Origin: Myxococcales bacterium
GTDB lineage: Bacteria; Myxococcota_A; UBA9042; UBA3505
Direction: 5' to 3'
DNA: 64,000 nt
NCBI GenBank assembly: GCA_002728755.1
Contig: PBVT01000085.1
Location: forward strand, 1 to 64,000
Program-made: the position numbers and the translations under genes
In this document: positions 1-9,950 of the stretch, one piece after another
Layout of the letters: each line of letters starts with the position of its first letter
Numbering within the stretch: position 1 is the first letter of the stretch
Notes under the pieces: model-generated
Told to the model about the DNA's origin: nothing
Database searches by the model: none
Seen by the model: only the letters and a program-made list of their open reading frames with translations

Positions 1-174
1 TACTGGCACCCTGCCGGTGCAGAGGTGGTTCCGCCGAAAACAGGGCTGGGCTATACTGCGATCTCACTTTTCGTCTTGGGGCATCCTATGCGGGGAGTAG
101 TACAGGCGTAACGTCGGTCGATGTTACTATGCCCTACGTACAACTACTGGCGTGCCAAAAGGACTGAGCGCTTC

Positions 175-2466
175 ATGGCCAGAACATATTATTTCCTACT
201 CATACTATCGGTTTTCCTACTTCTAAGCTGCGGAGAGAATAGTAAGAGCTATGTGGGGGATGCCGATACCAGCGCGGACGCTACCGATGTCTCCGATAGT
301 GGTCCTGATGTTCCTGATGTGACGGACGTGCCCGACAGCAGCTCGGAGCCCGACACCATAACAGGCGTCGATCTCGGTCCTCCGCCGGAGCCCGTAATCT
401 GTCCGAACGCTTCGGATGAGAGCCCCGAAATCATAGTCTCACCGTTCTTACAGATGGCCTTGCCGGACTCCATCTGGATCGTCTGGGAGACGGCATCTGC
501 AGACGAGAGTCGCATTGACTGGGGTCCTAGCGAGGACCTCGGGTTTACAGTCTGTGGAACGGTGGCCAATAGCGCAGAAGATACCCGTATACATGAAGCA
601 CAGCTTACGGGTCTGGAGCCCAACACCCGCTACTATTATCGAGCGCAGACTGGCACCAGCCAGAGTGAGATCTACGACTTTATTACGCCGCCATTAGCCG
701 AATCTGAGCAGTCCTTTCGATTTGTTGCCATGAGCGACATCCAATTTGATTGGTCCAACCCCACCAAATACCAGGAGATCGTAGAAGAAGGGGTGATCGC
801 CTATATCGCCGACACCTACGGTCCCGATCTTCCGGCTGAGCTACACCTGGCTCTGATCCCCGGCGATCTGGTGGAGAATGGGTTGGTATACAGCCAATGG
901 GCGGACGACTTTTTCGGGCCCGGCGAAAAACTAATGGCCCATATTCCGTTCTATCCGGTCCCGGGAAATCACGAAAACGACAGCCAGTATTTCTTCGACT
1001 ATTTCCATCTGCCCGAAAACGGTACCCCCGATTATCTGGAGCATTGGTGGACGCACGACTATTCGAACGTGCGCTTTATCGGCCTTGATTCGAACTCCGG
1101 CTACCGTATCGAGGAGCAGTTGGATTGGTTGGATGGCGTCCTGGCGGAGACCTGTGATGCCGCGGCCATCGACTTCGTTTTTGCCCAACTTCATCACCCC
1201 CATAAATCGGAGCTGTGGATTGCGGGCGAGACCAGTTTTACCGGGGATGTAATCGAACGATTGGAGAACTTCAGCACGGACTGCGGAAAGCCCAGTATTC
1301 ACTTCTTTGGCCATACCCATGGCTATTCAAGAGGCCAATCCCGCGACCATAACCATCTCTGGGTGAATGTGGCTACGGCCGGTGGAAACATCGACTACTG
1401 GGGAGAATACGAGCAGCGGGATTACCCGGAATTCACCGTAAGCCAGGATGAGTACGGCTTTGTGGTCCTTACGGTTGAGGCGGGAGACGACCCACGCTTT
1501 GTTTTGCGCCGGATCAGTCGTGGAGATGGCGACGTGGTGCTCGATAATCAGATCAAAGATTCCGTCACCGTGCGGCGGTATAATGAGGGCCCGTCTACAC
1601 CGACGGGGTTGAGCCCAACAGGAAGCCAGGACTGCACCTTCTCTGTTGTATTGGAGGCTTCAACGTATAGCGATCCGGAGGGTGATCTTCACGGTGCCAG
1701 TCATTGGCAGGTGAGCCCGGATTGCGACAGCTTCGCCAGCCTGGCCTTTGAAAGTTGGAGACAGCACGAGAACTGGTATTTCGGGACCGACACCCAGGCG
1801 GGTGACGATCTAAGCAACGAGATCGTCACAGGGTTGGCGACAGGACAGAGTTATTGTTGGCGTGTTCGCTATCGTGACCGAAGTATGGGCTGGAGTAGCT
1901 GGTCTACTCCGCAGAGCTTTATGCTGCCGGCAAGCAACGGCTCAGGCAACCTGCTATTGAACCCGGGAGCCGAGGAAAACACCGACCATTGGACCCTCAC
2001 TGAAGGCTATCTGGAATCGTTGACCGATGGGGAATGCAATGGGGTTGCCCCCTTTGCAGGCGAACGTTACTTCGTGGTCGGTGGGATCTGCGAATCCGCC
2101 AGTTATGGTGAAGCCTACCAGCGCGTTGCCATTCCAGAGGATCAGCTGGCTGCGGTAGAGTCCGGTGGAGCAGTCGTCTCTTTTGGTGGCTATCTGGGCA
2201 ATTATAGTGGTCCAGATGAACCCTCGATCAAGGTGGTCTTCTACGATGAGGATTTGGTTTCGATCGGTGAAACAGAGCCTATGACTGTGGAGAAGATGGA
2301 GTGGTCGCTGTTTTTTACCAGCACCTGGGACTATATCCGAATCGTAGAGCCGATACCGGTCGCGACACGTAGCATCGATCTCGTTATAATGGGCACCCGC
2401 TACGCCGGAACGGACAACGACAGCTACTTCGACGATCTGGAGCTGTCGGTTCAGCACTGCAACTAA
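175..2466 (+). CDS. Metallophosphoesterase lipoprotein (purple acid phosphatase-like)
   Basis: Predicted secreted lipoprotein phosphoesterase. Starting at ATG 175 rather than the ORF-track start gives a clean lipoprotein signal ending in LLLSC (Cys about 19). An Asp/Ser/Thr-rich linker follows, then a fibronectin-like N-domain (about 75-175, with NTRYYYRA) as in purple acid phosphatases, then a calcineurin-like phosphoesterase domain with MSDIQFD, GDLVENG, PGNHEND, HHPH and GHTHGYSRG. The first motif is DxQ where DxH is usual. The last 250 residues look like beta-sandwich modules (NLLLNPGAEE...W resembles carbohydrate-binding starts). Substrate cannot be predicted. The TAA stop overlaps an upstream in-frame ATG of the next ORF, so the two are likely co-transcribed. 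Family call is firm, exact activity is not. Confidence 0.85.
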   Translation: MARTYYFLLILSVFLLLSCGENSKSYVGDADTSADATDVSDSGPDVPDVTDVPDSSSEPDTITGVDLGPPPEPVICPNASDESPEIIVSPFLQMALPDSIWIVWETASADESRIDWGPSEDLGFTVCGTVANSAEDTRIHEAQLTGLEPNTRYYYRAQTGTSQSEIYDFITPPLAESEQSFRFVAMSDIQFDWSNPTKYQEIVEEGVIAYIADTYGPDLPAELHLALIPGDLVENGLVYSQWADDFFGPGEKLMAHIPFYPVPGNHENDSQYFFDYFHLPENGTPDYLEHWWTHDYSNVRFIGLDSNSGYRIEEQLDWLDGVLAETCDAAAIDFVFAQLHHPHKSELWIAGETSFTGDVIERLENFSTDCGKPSIHFFGHTHGYSRGQSRDHNHLWVNVATAGGNIDYWGEYEQRDYPEFTVSQDEYGFVVLTVEAGDDPRFVLRRISRGDGDVVLDNQIKDSVTVRRYNEGPSTPTGLSPTGSQDCTFSVVLEASTYSDPEGDLHGASHWQVSPDCDSFASLAFESWRQHENWYFGTDTQAGDDLSNEIVTGLATGQSYCWRVRYRDRSMGWSSWSTPQSFMLPASNGSGNLLLNPGAEENTDHWTLTEGYLESLTDGECNGVAPFAGERYFVVGGICESASYGEAYQRVAIPEDQLAAVESGGAVVSFGGYLGNYSGPDEPSIKVVFYDEDLVSIGETEPMTVEKMEWSLFFTSTWDYIRIVEPIPVATRSIDLVIMGTRYAGTDNDSYFDDLELSVQHCN

Positions 2467-2483
2467 TGGAGAAGGAAAACACC

Positions 2484-3803
2484 ATGCGATTACTGTCCTA
2501 TCTCATGGTTGTGGCTTTACTTTTCGCCTGCGGATGTGGGGCTGAGTCGGGAAGCGATGAGGAATCGTGTTTTCATATGCACGAGTCGTTTATGGTTCAA
2601 GATACGGACGGTGACGGTGTCCCGGAGTTAAGCAATACGAAGACCTACACCTATGACGAACATGGCAACACTACGGTCTATGTTTTTGCGTCTGACGACG
2701 ATTTTGATGGTGATGTAGATAATACCGTGACCCGAAGCTATGAGTTCGACGAAAACGGTAACAACACAGCGTTTTTGACGGAACGTGACGATGGCGCCGA
2801 CGGTATCGTGAACCTGAAGCTGTTAGAGACCTGGGCTTATAACGAGGACGGAAACCTCACCGAAGCTACCAACCAGGAGGATCTGGAAGGAGATGGCGTC
2901 TGGGATGACAGTGAAATTACAACGAACACCTACGACTCCGATGGAAGGCTCATTGAGGAGGTGTTTTTGGTTGAGAAGGTTACAAGTGACCAGGGTAGTT
3001 ACCGAAAGACGACCAAACACACCTATGATGACGCGGGCAATCGTACGGAGATGTACGAGGAATTGGATCAGGAATTGGATGGAACCATCGATTCGAACAA
3101 GCTCCTGACCTATACCTATGATGATGCGGGGAACCTCGTTGAATCGATAGCTGTCCAGGACGTGGATATGAATGGCACCATCGATGGTCGGTTGGTCACG
3201 ACCTATAGCTATGATGCCGATGGAAACGAAATGGAGTCCTTAGCCGTCGGGGACGCCGATATGGATGGCACCACGGATCTTCAGAAGCTCGTCACAAAAT
3301 CTTATGACGAGGATGGTAATCTGACGGAAGTTGTTACCAAAAATGACAACGACGGGAATGGGGAATGGGATAGCACTTTTGTGAAATCCATGTCTTATGA
3401 CGCGCAGGGACGGGTCATCGAAGAGTACTTGGGACAGGACTTTGACGGAGACGAATCCATGGATCACACGGAGACGACTTCGTTTACATTTAATGAGTAC
3501 GGAGAGCACTCCGAGGTATACCTTCGACTCGATCGTGATGGGGATGGGGTTATCGATTCGTACCAGATCACCACCGTAGACTTTAATGACGACGGGAAGA
3601 TTACCCAGACGAAGCTGGAAAAATTGAATGAGCTGAATGGGGAGCCGTACGAAACCGTTCTTTCCACTGGTACCTACGACGAGAAGGGCAATCGGGTAGA
3701 GGAGACCTTTGGATGGGATTGGGACGGCGACGGTGTCATGAACCTTACAACGAACACCACCCTACAATGGGTCCCCTGCCACGGTAACGGGCCAACATCG
3801 TGA
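2484..3803 (+). CDS. Repeat lipoprotein alternating YD-like and Asp-rich repeats
   Basis: Secreted lipoprotein built almost wholly of about eleven repeats of roughly 36 residues. Each unit pairs a YD/RHS-like strand (YDEHGNTTVY, YNEDGNLTEA, YDDAGNLVES) with an Asp-rich loop of the D-x-D-x-D-G type (DTDGDGVPEL, DRDGDGVIDS, DWDGDGVMNL) that resembles calcium-binding loops. I chose ATG 2484 because GGAGAAGG lies just upstream and the signal then reads MRLLSYLMVVALLFACGCG; the in-frame ATG at 2466 overlaps the previous stop. No catalytic domain is visible. A surface or periplasmic calcium-stabilised beta structure is a reasonable inference, the biological role is unknown. Confidence 0.8.
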   Translation: MRLLSYLMVVALLFACGCGAESGSDEESCFHMHESFMVQDTDGDGVPELSNTKTYTYDEHGNTTVYVFASDDDFDGDVDNTVTRSYEFDENGNNTAFLTERDDGADGIVNLKLLETWAYNEDGNLTEATNQEDLEGDGVWDDSEITTNTYDSDGRLIEEVFLVEKVTSDQGSYRKTTKHTYDDAGNRTEMYEELDQELDGTIDSNKLLTYTYDDAGNLVESIAVQDVDMNGTIDGRLVTTYSYDADGNEMESLAVGDADMDGTTDLQKLVTKSYDEDGNLTEVVTKNDNDGNGEWDSTFVKSMSYDAQGRVIEEYLGQDFDGDESMDHTETTSFTFNEYGEHSEVYLRLDRDGDGVIDSYQITTVDFNDDGKITQTKLEKLNELNGEPYETVLSTGTYDEKGNRVEETFGWDWDGDGVMNLTTNTTLQWVPCHGNGPTS

Positions 3804-3847
3804 GAGAGGCCTGTTATCGAAAGCGCTGAATATAGCTGAACGGGGGG

Positions 3848-4504
3848 TTAGGGCGTCGTGTAATGAGGCGCGAAGGCGCTCCAGACCGTCATCGCGGCCG
3901 TGGTAAGTTCGGCCTGTGTGTAGCGTTCCAGGTCCGCACGCGTTCGAACGGAGACGCTGCCGAACTTATGGGTAACCGCCAATTGGAACTGTTTCTTTTC
4001 GTCCGCGTGATGAAGTTCCAGTCGGTGGATATAGATACGACTCTTTCCCCCGTTATCAGTCTCTTTTTCCTGGTAGCTGCGACCATAGAGCCGAACAACC
4101 GGTGCGCCGCTCGCCTCGATAGACTCCATTTCGAAGACGCCTTGGGGATCTTGCCGGTAGCGAGAGCCAAACCGGCTCTCAAAGACCTTCTCCCAGTGTG
4201 AGGTATTGCTTATGGGCTGACAGGGTATGGGGCAGTTGCCAGCTAAGATGGCGACCTCTAAGGATACTCCGTTTTCGTTGGGTCGTTTGGATTCGTAACG
4301 AATCGTGACCCCCAGATCTTTGTCGATTCGTGGTGGTAATACCTGAACGAAACCTTCCACCGTCGTTTCCGACAACACTTTGATCTGGCTATCGCTAAAG
4401 CGTGCTTCGGCGGGGGGATTACCCTGCTTCGAAGGCGTTTTCTTACCGCCACATGCGTTGAGCCCTATACAGATCAGGGCGAATAGTAGCCATCGCTTGA
4501 ACAT
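3848..4504 (-). CDS. Hypothetical lipoprotein
   Basis: Not recognised. ATG 4504 is preceded by GAGG at good spacing and gives a lipoprotein signal with lipobox LNAC followed by GGKKTPSK. The longer ORF start (TTG 4561) would overlap the end of the upstream kinase gene and is less likely. The mature part is about 195 residues, mixed alpha/beta, with two Cys in CPIPC that could form a disulfide. It lies downstream of the PfkB-type kinase on the same strand and converges with the repeat lipoprotein. No function proposed. Confidence 0.75.
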   Translation of the reverse strand: MFKRWLLFALICIGLNACGGKKTPSKQGNPPAEARFSDSQIKVLSETTVEGFVQVLPPRIDKDLGVTIRYESKRPNENGVSLEVAILAGNCPIPCQPISNTSHWEKVFESRFGSRYRQDPQGVFEMESIEASGAPVVRLYGRSYQEKETDNGGKSRIYIHRLELHHADEKKQFQLAVTHKFGSVSVRTRADLERYTQAELTTAAMTVWSAFAPHYTTP

Positions 4505-4557
4505 GGTTTCCTCGGGCTTGTTTCGCGGGACCACCTTGGCCCAGAAGAATCGGGGGG

Positions 4558-5478
4558 TCAACTGCAGTCGATCTCGGTGACCAGCACCTGGGACGCCAGG
4601 GTTTCGGCCCGCTCTTTCGTAAAGACAGCTACACCCAGTTGTTCCGCATTGGCACAGCCGGCACCAACGGCGGCCCGTATCAAGCTTTCGTTGTCTGCGT
4701 CGCGGTTGGCGAGCCAGCCCGCGAGTAGGCTGTCTCCACTCCCAACGCTATTACGGACTTCGATTTCGGCTGGAATGGCCCGGTAGACGCGGCCCTCGAT
4801 ACAGAAGAACGCGGCTCCACTGCCTGCCGTCACGGCGCAGGCCGATACACCATGGTTGTGGCTAAGATCGAGCAGGGCGTTGGCGTATTCTTTTTCACTC
4901 GAGGGGCTCTTTCCGAAGGTCGCGATGAATTCCGTACGGTTCACCTTTACCAGATCGGGTCGCGCGGAAAGGGCAGACTCAAGGGCTGGCCCAACGGCAT
5001 CGAGAACCAGACATGTTACGGATGGGCGTAGGGCCTGGGCTATACGTCCATAGATATTGGTGGGTAGCCCCGGAGGAAGGCTGCCAGCCAGAACCACGGT
5101 ATCTGGCTGCAGTTGCTTTACTCGTTCTTCGATCTGCTCCACCAGACCGTTTGCCTGGTCGGTCGACCAGCTCGGACCCTTCTCATAATAGCTGTTGTGG
5201 GAGCCCTCGGGGTCGACCAGGACAAAGCCGACCCTGGGCGTAATACCCAGATTGATGACCCCATAGTTTACGTCCGTTGCGTGGCGTGGGGTTTTATCGT
5301 CACCAGGAATCAGACCCAGCCCATCGTGCCCCAGATTAGCAAGAGCACGTACGACATTGATCCCTTTACCGGTGAGCTGGCGTACGCCGGCGTCCAGTCG
5401 TTGACTCCCCGTTGAGCCGATAGCCGGTACGGGGAACGTCGTCTCCCACATCGGATTGGGTGTGAGCGTTACAACCAT
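4558..5478 (-). CDS. PfkB-family hexose-phosphate kinase (1-phosphofructokinase type)
   Basis: Cytoplasmic ribokinase-fold sugar kinase. The N-terminus VTLTPNP is typical of the 1-phosphofructokinase/tagatose-6-phosphate kinase subfamily. Visible signatures are GKGINVVRALANLG (substrate-side PfkB motif), KVNRTEF and GSGDSLLAGW, which holds the catalytic Asp and anion hole; one Gly of the usual GAGDS is Ser-substituted at the second position. Length 306 is normal. No fructose PTS or other sugar gene is nearby, so fructose-1-phosphate as substrate is only a family-based guess and tagatose-6-phosphate is possible. Confidence 0.88.
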   Translation of the reverse strand: MVVTLTPNPMWETTFPVPAIGSTGSQRLDAGVRQLTGKGINVVRALANLGHDGLGLIPGDDKTPRHATDVNYGVINLGITPRVGFVLVDPEGSHNSYYEKGPSWSTDQANGLVEQIEERVKQLQPDTVVLAGSLPPGLPTNIYGRIAQALRPSVTCLVLDAVGPALESALSARPDLVKVNRTEFIATFGKSPSSEKEYANALLDLSHNHGVSACAVTAGSGAAFFCIEGRVYRAIPAEIEVRNSVGSGDSLLAGWLANRDADNESLIRAAVGAGCANAEQLGVAVFTKERAETLASQVLVTEIDCS

Positions 5479-5490
5479 TTGAATGGGGGT

Positions 5491-6912
5491 TTAGAACGTG
5501 AAGTACGCGCTTCGGTTCCGGAACCGATCCAGGATTTTTCGAAGCCCCTCAACGTCGATACTGCTACCGGAATCAATGATGCGCGCCAGTTGTCGCTCCA
5601 TTCGGTCGAGGAGAACCATACGAAGCTGGATTTCGTAGCGTTCGGCTCGTTCACGAATAAGTGGTGTAATGTCGATGGAGGCGATCTCCGTAAGCGGTAC
5701 AGCCTGTGCATCGGATGCACCATCCAACAGAATTGCGCGACCCTTGGTTCCATCCATATCGAGTTCCTGGGCGATTTGGCGAATCAGGCGGCCAGTTCCG
5801 TAATTGGTCTTACTCTTTCGCTTCGCCGGCTCGATCCAGAAGGTTTGGACCAGATCTTTCACCGCACCCTTATTCTCCCATCGGCTTTCCATGGCCTTAA
5901 GTAACGCGTCGGTACTCAGGAATTCACTCGCCAGGAAATTCACCTCGACCACCAGTCGTTCCAGCCCAGCGATCTCTGCAAAGATCTCGGTGAGGAAGAA
6001 CTTGGGACGGGCAAGAGTATCTAGAGAGTATTCGATCTTATAACTGACGAACTCTTTCACGATGGGAATATACTCGCTTAGGACGCCGCGAACAGCTGTG
6101 TCGTATTCAAATAAGACCGCAAGGTAGTCGTCTTTATTGCTGTTTTTGGCTTCTCGAAGAGCGTTGGTTTTTTCTTCACGAGCCGCCTTGGCTACAACGA
6201 TCTTTCCGTGGAAACCGCGAGTCTCTTCAGCAAAGCTGCGCACGATGCCAACATTCGTTGTCATCAGAAGCATGTTCGCGATTCCTTTTTTGATAACTTC
6301 GGTTGCGTTCGCCCCTTCGGCCTGTGCGCCTTTCAGGGTCGTATCCGCGACTCCGCGTATCCACCGTAGGTTGGGTGTACCGTCGAGCTCTTTTTCGGCG
6401 AGCTTGAGTTGAAGAATCTCAAGCTGCTTCAACGCGGTGTTCGGGGTGCGTTTGATGTTTTCGTCGGCCTTGGAGATAGCCAGCACTACTTTGCCCAGCT
6501 TGGTGCCCAATTCCGGGTTTTGATCGGGGGTAATACGCTGTTGGACCATTTTATCGTAGGCCAACTGGGCGTTTTGCGTACGAATATTTTCCAGGCTACG
6601 CAGCTTGAAGGACTTCCCGCTGACGATACCCGCGCCAAAAGCCACGATCGTTAGAACGGCGATACCGATGATTACGGATATTCTGGACTTCTTCCCCATA
6701 CCCATCGATTCGTCCAGATCCATATTTCCCACCGCAAATTGGCTGGTAATTCGTGCGTCAGGTCGTGGGGGTTGTTGTACCTGGTCCGCGGATACCGGGG
6801 CCGCAGTGGGCGCAGTCCCACCTCTGCTCGCTTCAAGTTCGGCGAGTTTCTTGTGGAGGCCTAACCTGGCTTTTAGATCGACGGTCTCTTTTCCACCGTT
6901 TTCTTCACTCAT
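5491..6912 (-). CDS. Unknown single-pass membrane protein
   Basis: Not recognised. Residues 1-75 are polar and Pro/Ala-rich with a short helix (DLKARLGLHKKLAELEAS), one membrane span follows (ISVIIGIAVLTIVAFGAGI, about 78-98), then about 370 mainly helical residues predicted to be periplasmic. The C-terminal half is rich in charged helices. It is the first gene downstream of the PEGA protein and kinase pair, separated by about 150 nt with no gene. It may belong to the same functional group, but nothing in the sequence names a role. Confidence 0.8.
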   Translation of the reverse strand: MSEENGGKETVDLKARLGLHKKLAELEASRGGTAPTAAPVSADQVQQPPRPDARITSQFAVGNMDLDESMGMGKKSRISVIIGIAVLTIVAFGAGIVSGKSFKLRSLENIRTQNAQLAYDKMVQQRITPDQNPELGTKLGKVVLAISKADENIKRTPNTALKQLEILQLKLAEKELDGTPNLRWIRGVADTTLKGAQAEGANATEVIKKGIANMLLMTTNVGIVRSFAEETRGFHGKIVVAKAAREEKTNALREAKNSNKDDYLAVLFEYDTAVRGVLSEYIPIVKEFVSYKIEYSLDTLARPKFFLTEIFAEIAGLERLVVEVNFLASEFLSTDALLKAMESRWENKGAVKDLVQTFWIEPAKRKSKTNYGTGRLIRQIAQELDMDGTKGRAILLDGASDAQAVPLTEIASIDITPLIRERAERYEIQLRMVLLDRMERQLARIIDSGSSIDVEGLRKILDRFRNRSAYFTF

Positions 6913-7060
6913 GGGTGTCGATTTCCTCCCGCACTACTCTGCTGGACAGAGTAGATTCAAACCAAACGATCATAGGAGGGTATGGCATCTGGGTCAATCT
7001 CCGATTGGAAGTACTGATAGACACCTTCCTCGGTTGTCGAACGCGCCATGGAATACACGC

Positions 7061-8197
7061 CTAGAATGTCCAAAGCATGGAGGCGCTTGACGGGCTAATG
7101 AAAAGACTGGTGCGAAGCTTTTCCGAGGTGTCGGGCGAGCCAACAACCCACCACGCCAGGCTTCCTAAAATTACAGCGCTGGATATTCCATATAGGATTG
7201 TTGCGGTGGTCATCTTTTGCTCGCCGCGAGCATGGAGCTCAAAGGCATGAAATTGGCTTTGTACCGTTTGACCCGTCTTCGGGTCGATGGCCTGACCGGC
7301 CTTCGTGAGATCGTTATCGGCACTGTTATGAACCAGAGTTGCACCCACCAATCCAAGTATACCGACGGACCCACCGAGAACGGCCCATTTTCGAGTTTTG
7401 CTGCGCGGGGTAAGGCGAGCCTCTTTGGGAACACCCACGATAATGGCTTCCTCGGTGTCGGCAGTGATGGTCACCGTTTGGCTTAGAAGCGCTACATGTC
7501 CCATAGTAATCGTGAGTTGGTAGCTTCCTGGTATGAGACGCCATCCTTGCTCCGGCGGTGGACCAACATCCGTCCCATTGAGCTGTACCTTGGATTCTTC
7601 GGGGATGTTGCGAACCACCAGGTCACCGCCTGGCAGATCGATTGCAATGGTTTGGTTTGTGTTGGGAGCAACCAGAACATCCTGCATAGTTCGGCTATTT
7701 TCGTATCGTAATTCTATGGTCTGGGTACCGGCGATGGACGGTACGCCTTTTCGGGCGTGTTGTTTTTCTAAAAGGACACCATTCAACCAGATCTTTGCTA
7801 GCGGGGTGCGGGTATAGACCCTTACATTCACGGTTTGGGCGGTTGCCCGCATACGCGTAAGTACCGATTGAAATTCTCGACGGTCGCGTCGCGACAAGGT
7901 TTCGTCTTCGAGTAGGGTCAGAATTGTGGCGATACCTTTGGCTTGATCGCCAATCTTATAGACACACCAGGCCCGAAATACGGTGTAAGCAGGTAGGGCG
8001 TTGAGGTTTTCAGCTTTGGAGATCTCTTCGACGGCAGCTTCGTAATTTCCTGCACGATAGAGTTTTCTGGCGGACTCGTAATACGAGAATGCGGCATCGG
8101 TGTCCGAGCCCGGCCGAGCCTCGGCCCCCGAACAGATTATGATGGCGCAGACCATAACGGAGATGCGCACGAGTGTTTTTAGAAGAGCCCGGTTCAT
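7061..8197 (-). CDS. Secreted PEGA-domain protein with C-terminal membrane span
   Basis: Predicted envelope protein. A signal peptide (ISVMVCAIIICSGAEA) precedes a short TPR-like helical region (YYESARKLYRAGNYEAAVEEI), then two Ig-like segments; the second, DLVVRNIPEESKVQLNGTDVG, is a PEGA motif. Near the C-terminus are two hydrophobic segments (WAVLGGSVGILGLVGATLV and ILYGISSAVILGSLAWWVVG) flanking a short loop. Its ATG overlaps the kinase stop as TAATG, so the two are translationally coupled. PEGA domains are common in surface-anchored proteins of deltaproteobacteria. It may be a partner or target of the kinase; that is inference from position. Confidence 0.82.
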   Translation of the reverse strand: MNRALLKTLVRISVMVCAIIICSGAEARPGSDTDAAFSYYESARKLYRAGNYEAAVEEISKAENLNALPAYTVFRAWCVYKIGDQAKGIATILTLLEDETLSRRDRREFQSVLTRMRATAQTVNVRVYTRTPLAKIWLNGVLLEKQHARKGVPSIAGTQTIELRYENSRTMQDVLVAPNTNQTIAIDLPGGDLVVRNIPEESKVQLNGTDVGPPPEQGWRLIPGSYQLTITMGHVALLSQTVTITADTEEAIIVGVPKEARLTPRSKTRKWAVLGGSVGILGLVGATLVHNSADNDLTKAGQAIDPKTGQTVQSQFHAFELHARGEQKMTTATILYGISSAVILGSLAWWVVGSPDTSEKLRTSLFISPSSASMLWTF

Positions 8198-9903
8198 TAT
8201 TCTAGGTTCGTCATATCGGGTCGAAGAGAAAACCGCAGTACATCGGCCTTCTGAATGGTGAGAGTTTTATGGAGGGTTTTATAATCCGGTCGGGATACAG
8301 AAATGCGGTATTTAGCCGGGGTGAGTGAGAGAGTTTTCGGTGTCCTGAAACGATGTGTTCTTTTGTCCTCTGATGAGAGGTTTTGCAACCGAACTCTCGC
8401 TTTACTGGGCTTGGACTGAAAGGTGACCTCAACCTCTTTTACCACATCATTCGGAGGCAAAGGTGGTGCGGTTTTGGCGATTATCTGCTGCTCCACTGGA
8501 GCGGGCTCGGTCGTTGCGGGTTCTGTCTCTTCGGCCGTTTCGGGTTCTGCCTCTTCGGCCGTTTCGGTGTCTTGCGAGCCCGTATCTACAGACGTTATGT
8601 CTGGTTTGGAGACAAGCTCTGAGTTTGGATCAGAGCGAGAGGTGAACCGTACGAGAACGACTCCAACAAGCAGGGCCACAACGCCCAGAGCTACGAGAAG
8701 TCGATACGCTCTTCGTTGTGATGAAACCGGGTCGTTGGCTTTGGGCATAATTCGGGTTGGAGGTTCGGTTTCGGGCATTCGAAGGGTGGATCGGATCGGT
8801 CGTTCTGTAATCGGTTCGTCGGAATCCATGGTCGGCAGATCCAGGGTGGGTACCTGCTGGTCCGTAGAACGTCGGAATGATTCCTCATCGCTGGGATCCA
8901 TGATCTCGGCCGTGGTGCCGAGGTCGTCCCGGTCCTGTGGCCTGGGATTCAGACTATCCATGAGAATGTCGTCGAGTCGGTCGATTACAGCTTCCGCTCC
9001 ACGGGGCCTCTGGAGGGGTTGTTTCCGCAGGAGGCTCATAATGAGATCTGCGAGCTCTTTCGGGACATCTGGGCGCGACAGCGGCGGGGGCTCTTGTTTC
9101 ATATGAGCTAGAATCGTTTCCACCGCGCTATCGCCTCGGAAGGGGCGTTTACCTTCCAGACATTCGTACATCAATACGCCCAATGCGTAGAGATCGCTTT
9201 GGGAGCTTGTGTGGTGGGCCGCTTGTTCAGGGGATAGATATTCCGGAGTACCAATGATCAGACCCTTTCGAGTTAACGCGGTCTTACGGGGGCCGAATTC
9301 CTCATGGTCGATGGGTTTTGCGATTCCGAAATCAAGGACGGTAACGAAATCACTGGTGCCCTCTCGATCAGACAACATGATATTGGCAGGCTTAAGGTCT
9401 CGATGAATCACACCACGCCCATGGGCGGCAGAAAGTCCCGCTGCAACCTGCCTGGCGATGTGAATGGTTCCTTCAATCGACAAGGTGTGCTCGGTTTTTA
9501 GGCGCCCTTTCAGAGTAACCCCTTCGATGTATTCCATAACCAGATAGGCTCCGAATTCATCGTGCACGCCATAATCGTGGACACGCACAATATTCGGGTG
9601 CTGCATCTGACTGAGCACCATGGCTTCTCGACGAAAGCGTTTGAGCTGGGTGGTAGCGTCTTCACCCGTTGTCGTTACGAGCTTTATGGCTACTGGCTGG
9701 TGCAGGCGGGTATGTTCACCGAACCACACGGTTCCCATGCCACCTTCGCCGATCTTGACCAGTATGCGGTAACTGTCACTAACCTGCGAGATGGTCGTCA
9801 CCGGAATACCGGTGGAGGTTAGCTCCTCCGGTAGAGTGGGGGTCTCGTCCGTCGGACACTGCCTCTGGTACCCCCGATACCCGCACGCCGGACACACTCT
9901 CAT
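8197..9903 (-). CDS. Membrane Ser/Thr protein kinase with PEGA tail
   Basis: Eukaryotic-like (Hanks-type) protein kinase. An N-terminal CPACG...QCPTD motif resembles the degenerate zinc ribbons common on myxobacterial kinases. The kinase core has GEGGMG (52-57), VAIK (Lys74), HRDLKPAN (167-174), DFG (191-193) and GTPEYLSPEQ, all intact, so it should be active. After an acidic linker comes one membrane span (about 401-418, RLLVALGVVALLVGVVLV), a Glu/Thr/Pro-rich linker and a C-terminal PEGA-like domain (about 495-568) outside the membrane. The architecture suggests an extracytoplasmic sensor or anchor. It is co-oriented with the GYF/zinc-ribbon proteins upstream and coupled to the PEGA protein downstream. 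Confidence 0.95.
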   Translation of the reverse strand: MRVCPACGYRGYQRQCPTDETPTLPEELTSTGIPVTTISQVSDSYRILVKIGEGGMGTVWFGEHTRLHQPVAIKLVTTTGEDATTQLKRFRREAMVLSQMQHPNIVRVHDYGVHDEFGAYLVMEYIEGVTLKGRLKTEHTLSIEGTIHIARQVAAGLSAAHGRGVIHRDLKPANIMLSDREGTSDFVTVLDFGIAKPIDHEEFGPRKTALTRKGLIIGTPEYLSPEQAAHHTSSQSDLYALGVLMYECLEGKRPFRGDSAVETILAHMKQEPPPLSRPDVPKELADLIMSLLRKQPLQRPRGAEAVIDRLDDILMDSLNPRPQDRDDLGTTAEIMDPSDEESFRRSTDQQVPTLDLPTMDSDEPITERPIRSTLRMPETEPPTRIMPKANDPVSSQRRAYRLLVALGVVALLVGVVLVRFTSRSDPNSELVSKPDITSVDTGSQDTETAEEAEPETAEETEPATTEPAPVEQQIIAKTAPPLPPNDVVKEVEVTFQSKPSKARVRLQNLSSEDKRTHRFRTPKTLSLTPAKYRISVSRPDYKTLHKTLTIQKADVLRFSLRPDMTNLE

Positions 9904-9950
9904 GCACTAAGAGTATCGCGAACCGTGGGGAGTCGTCCAGCGGCCTCTGT

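Noticed and set aside
1-174. Leading 174 nt
   Set aside because: No ORF with coding character, RNA or clear promoter seen; probably intergenic.
8423-9106. 227-aa plus-strand ORF rich in Ser/Arg
   Set aside because: Antisense to the Ser/Thr kinase, which has intact catalytic motifs in its own frame.
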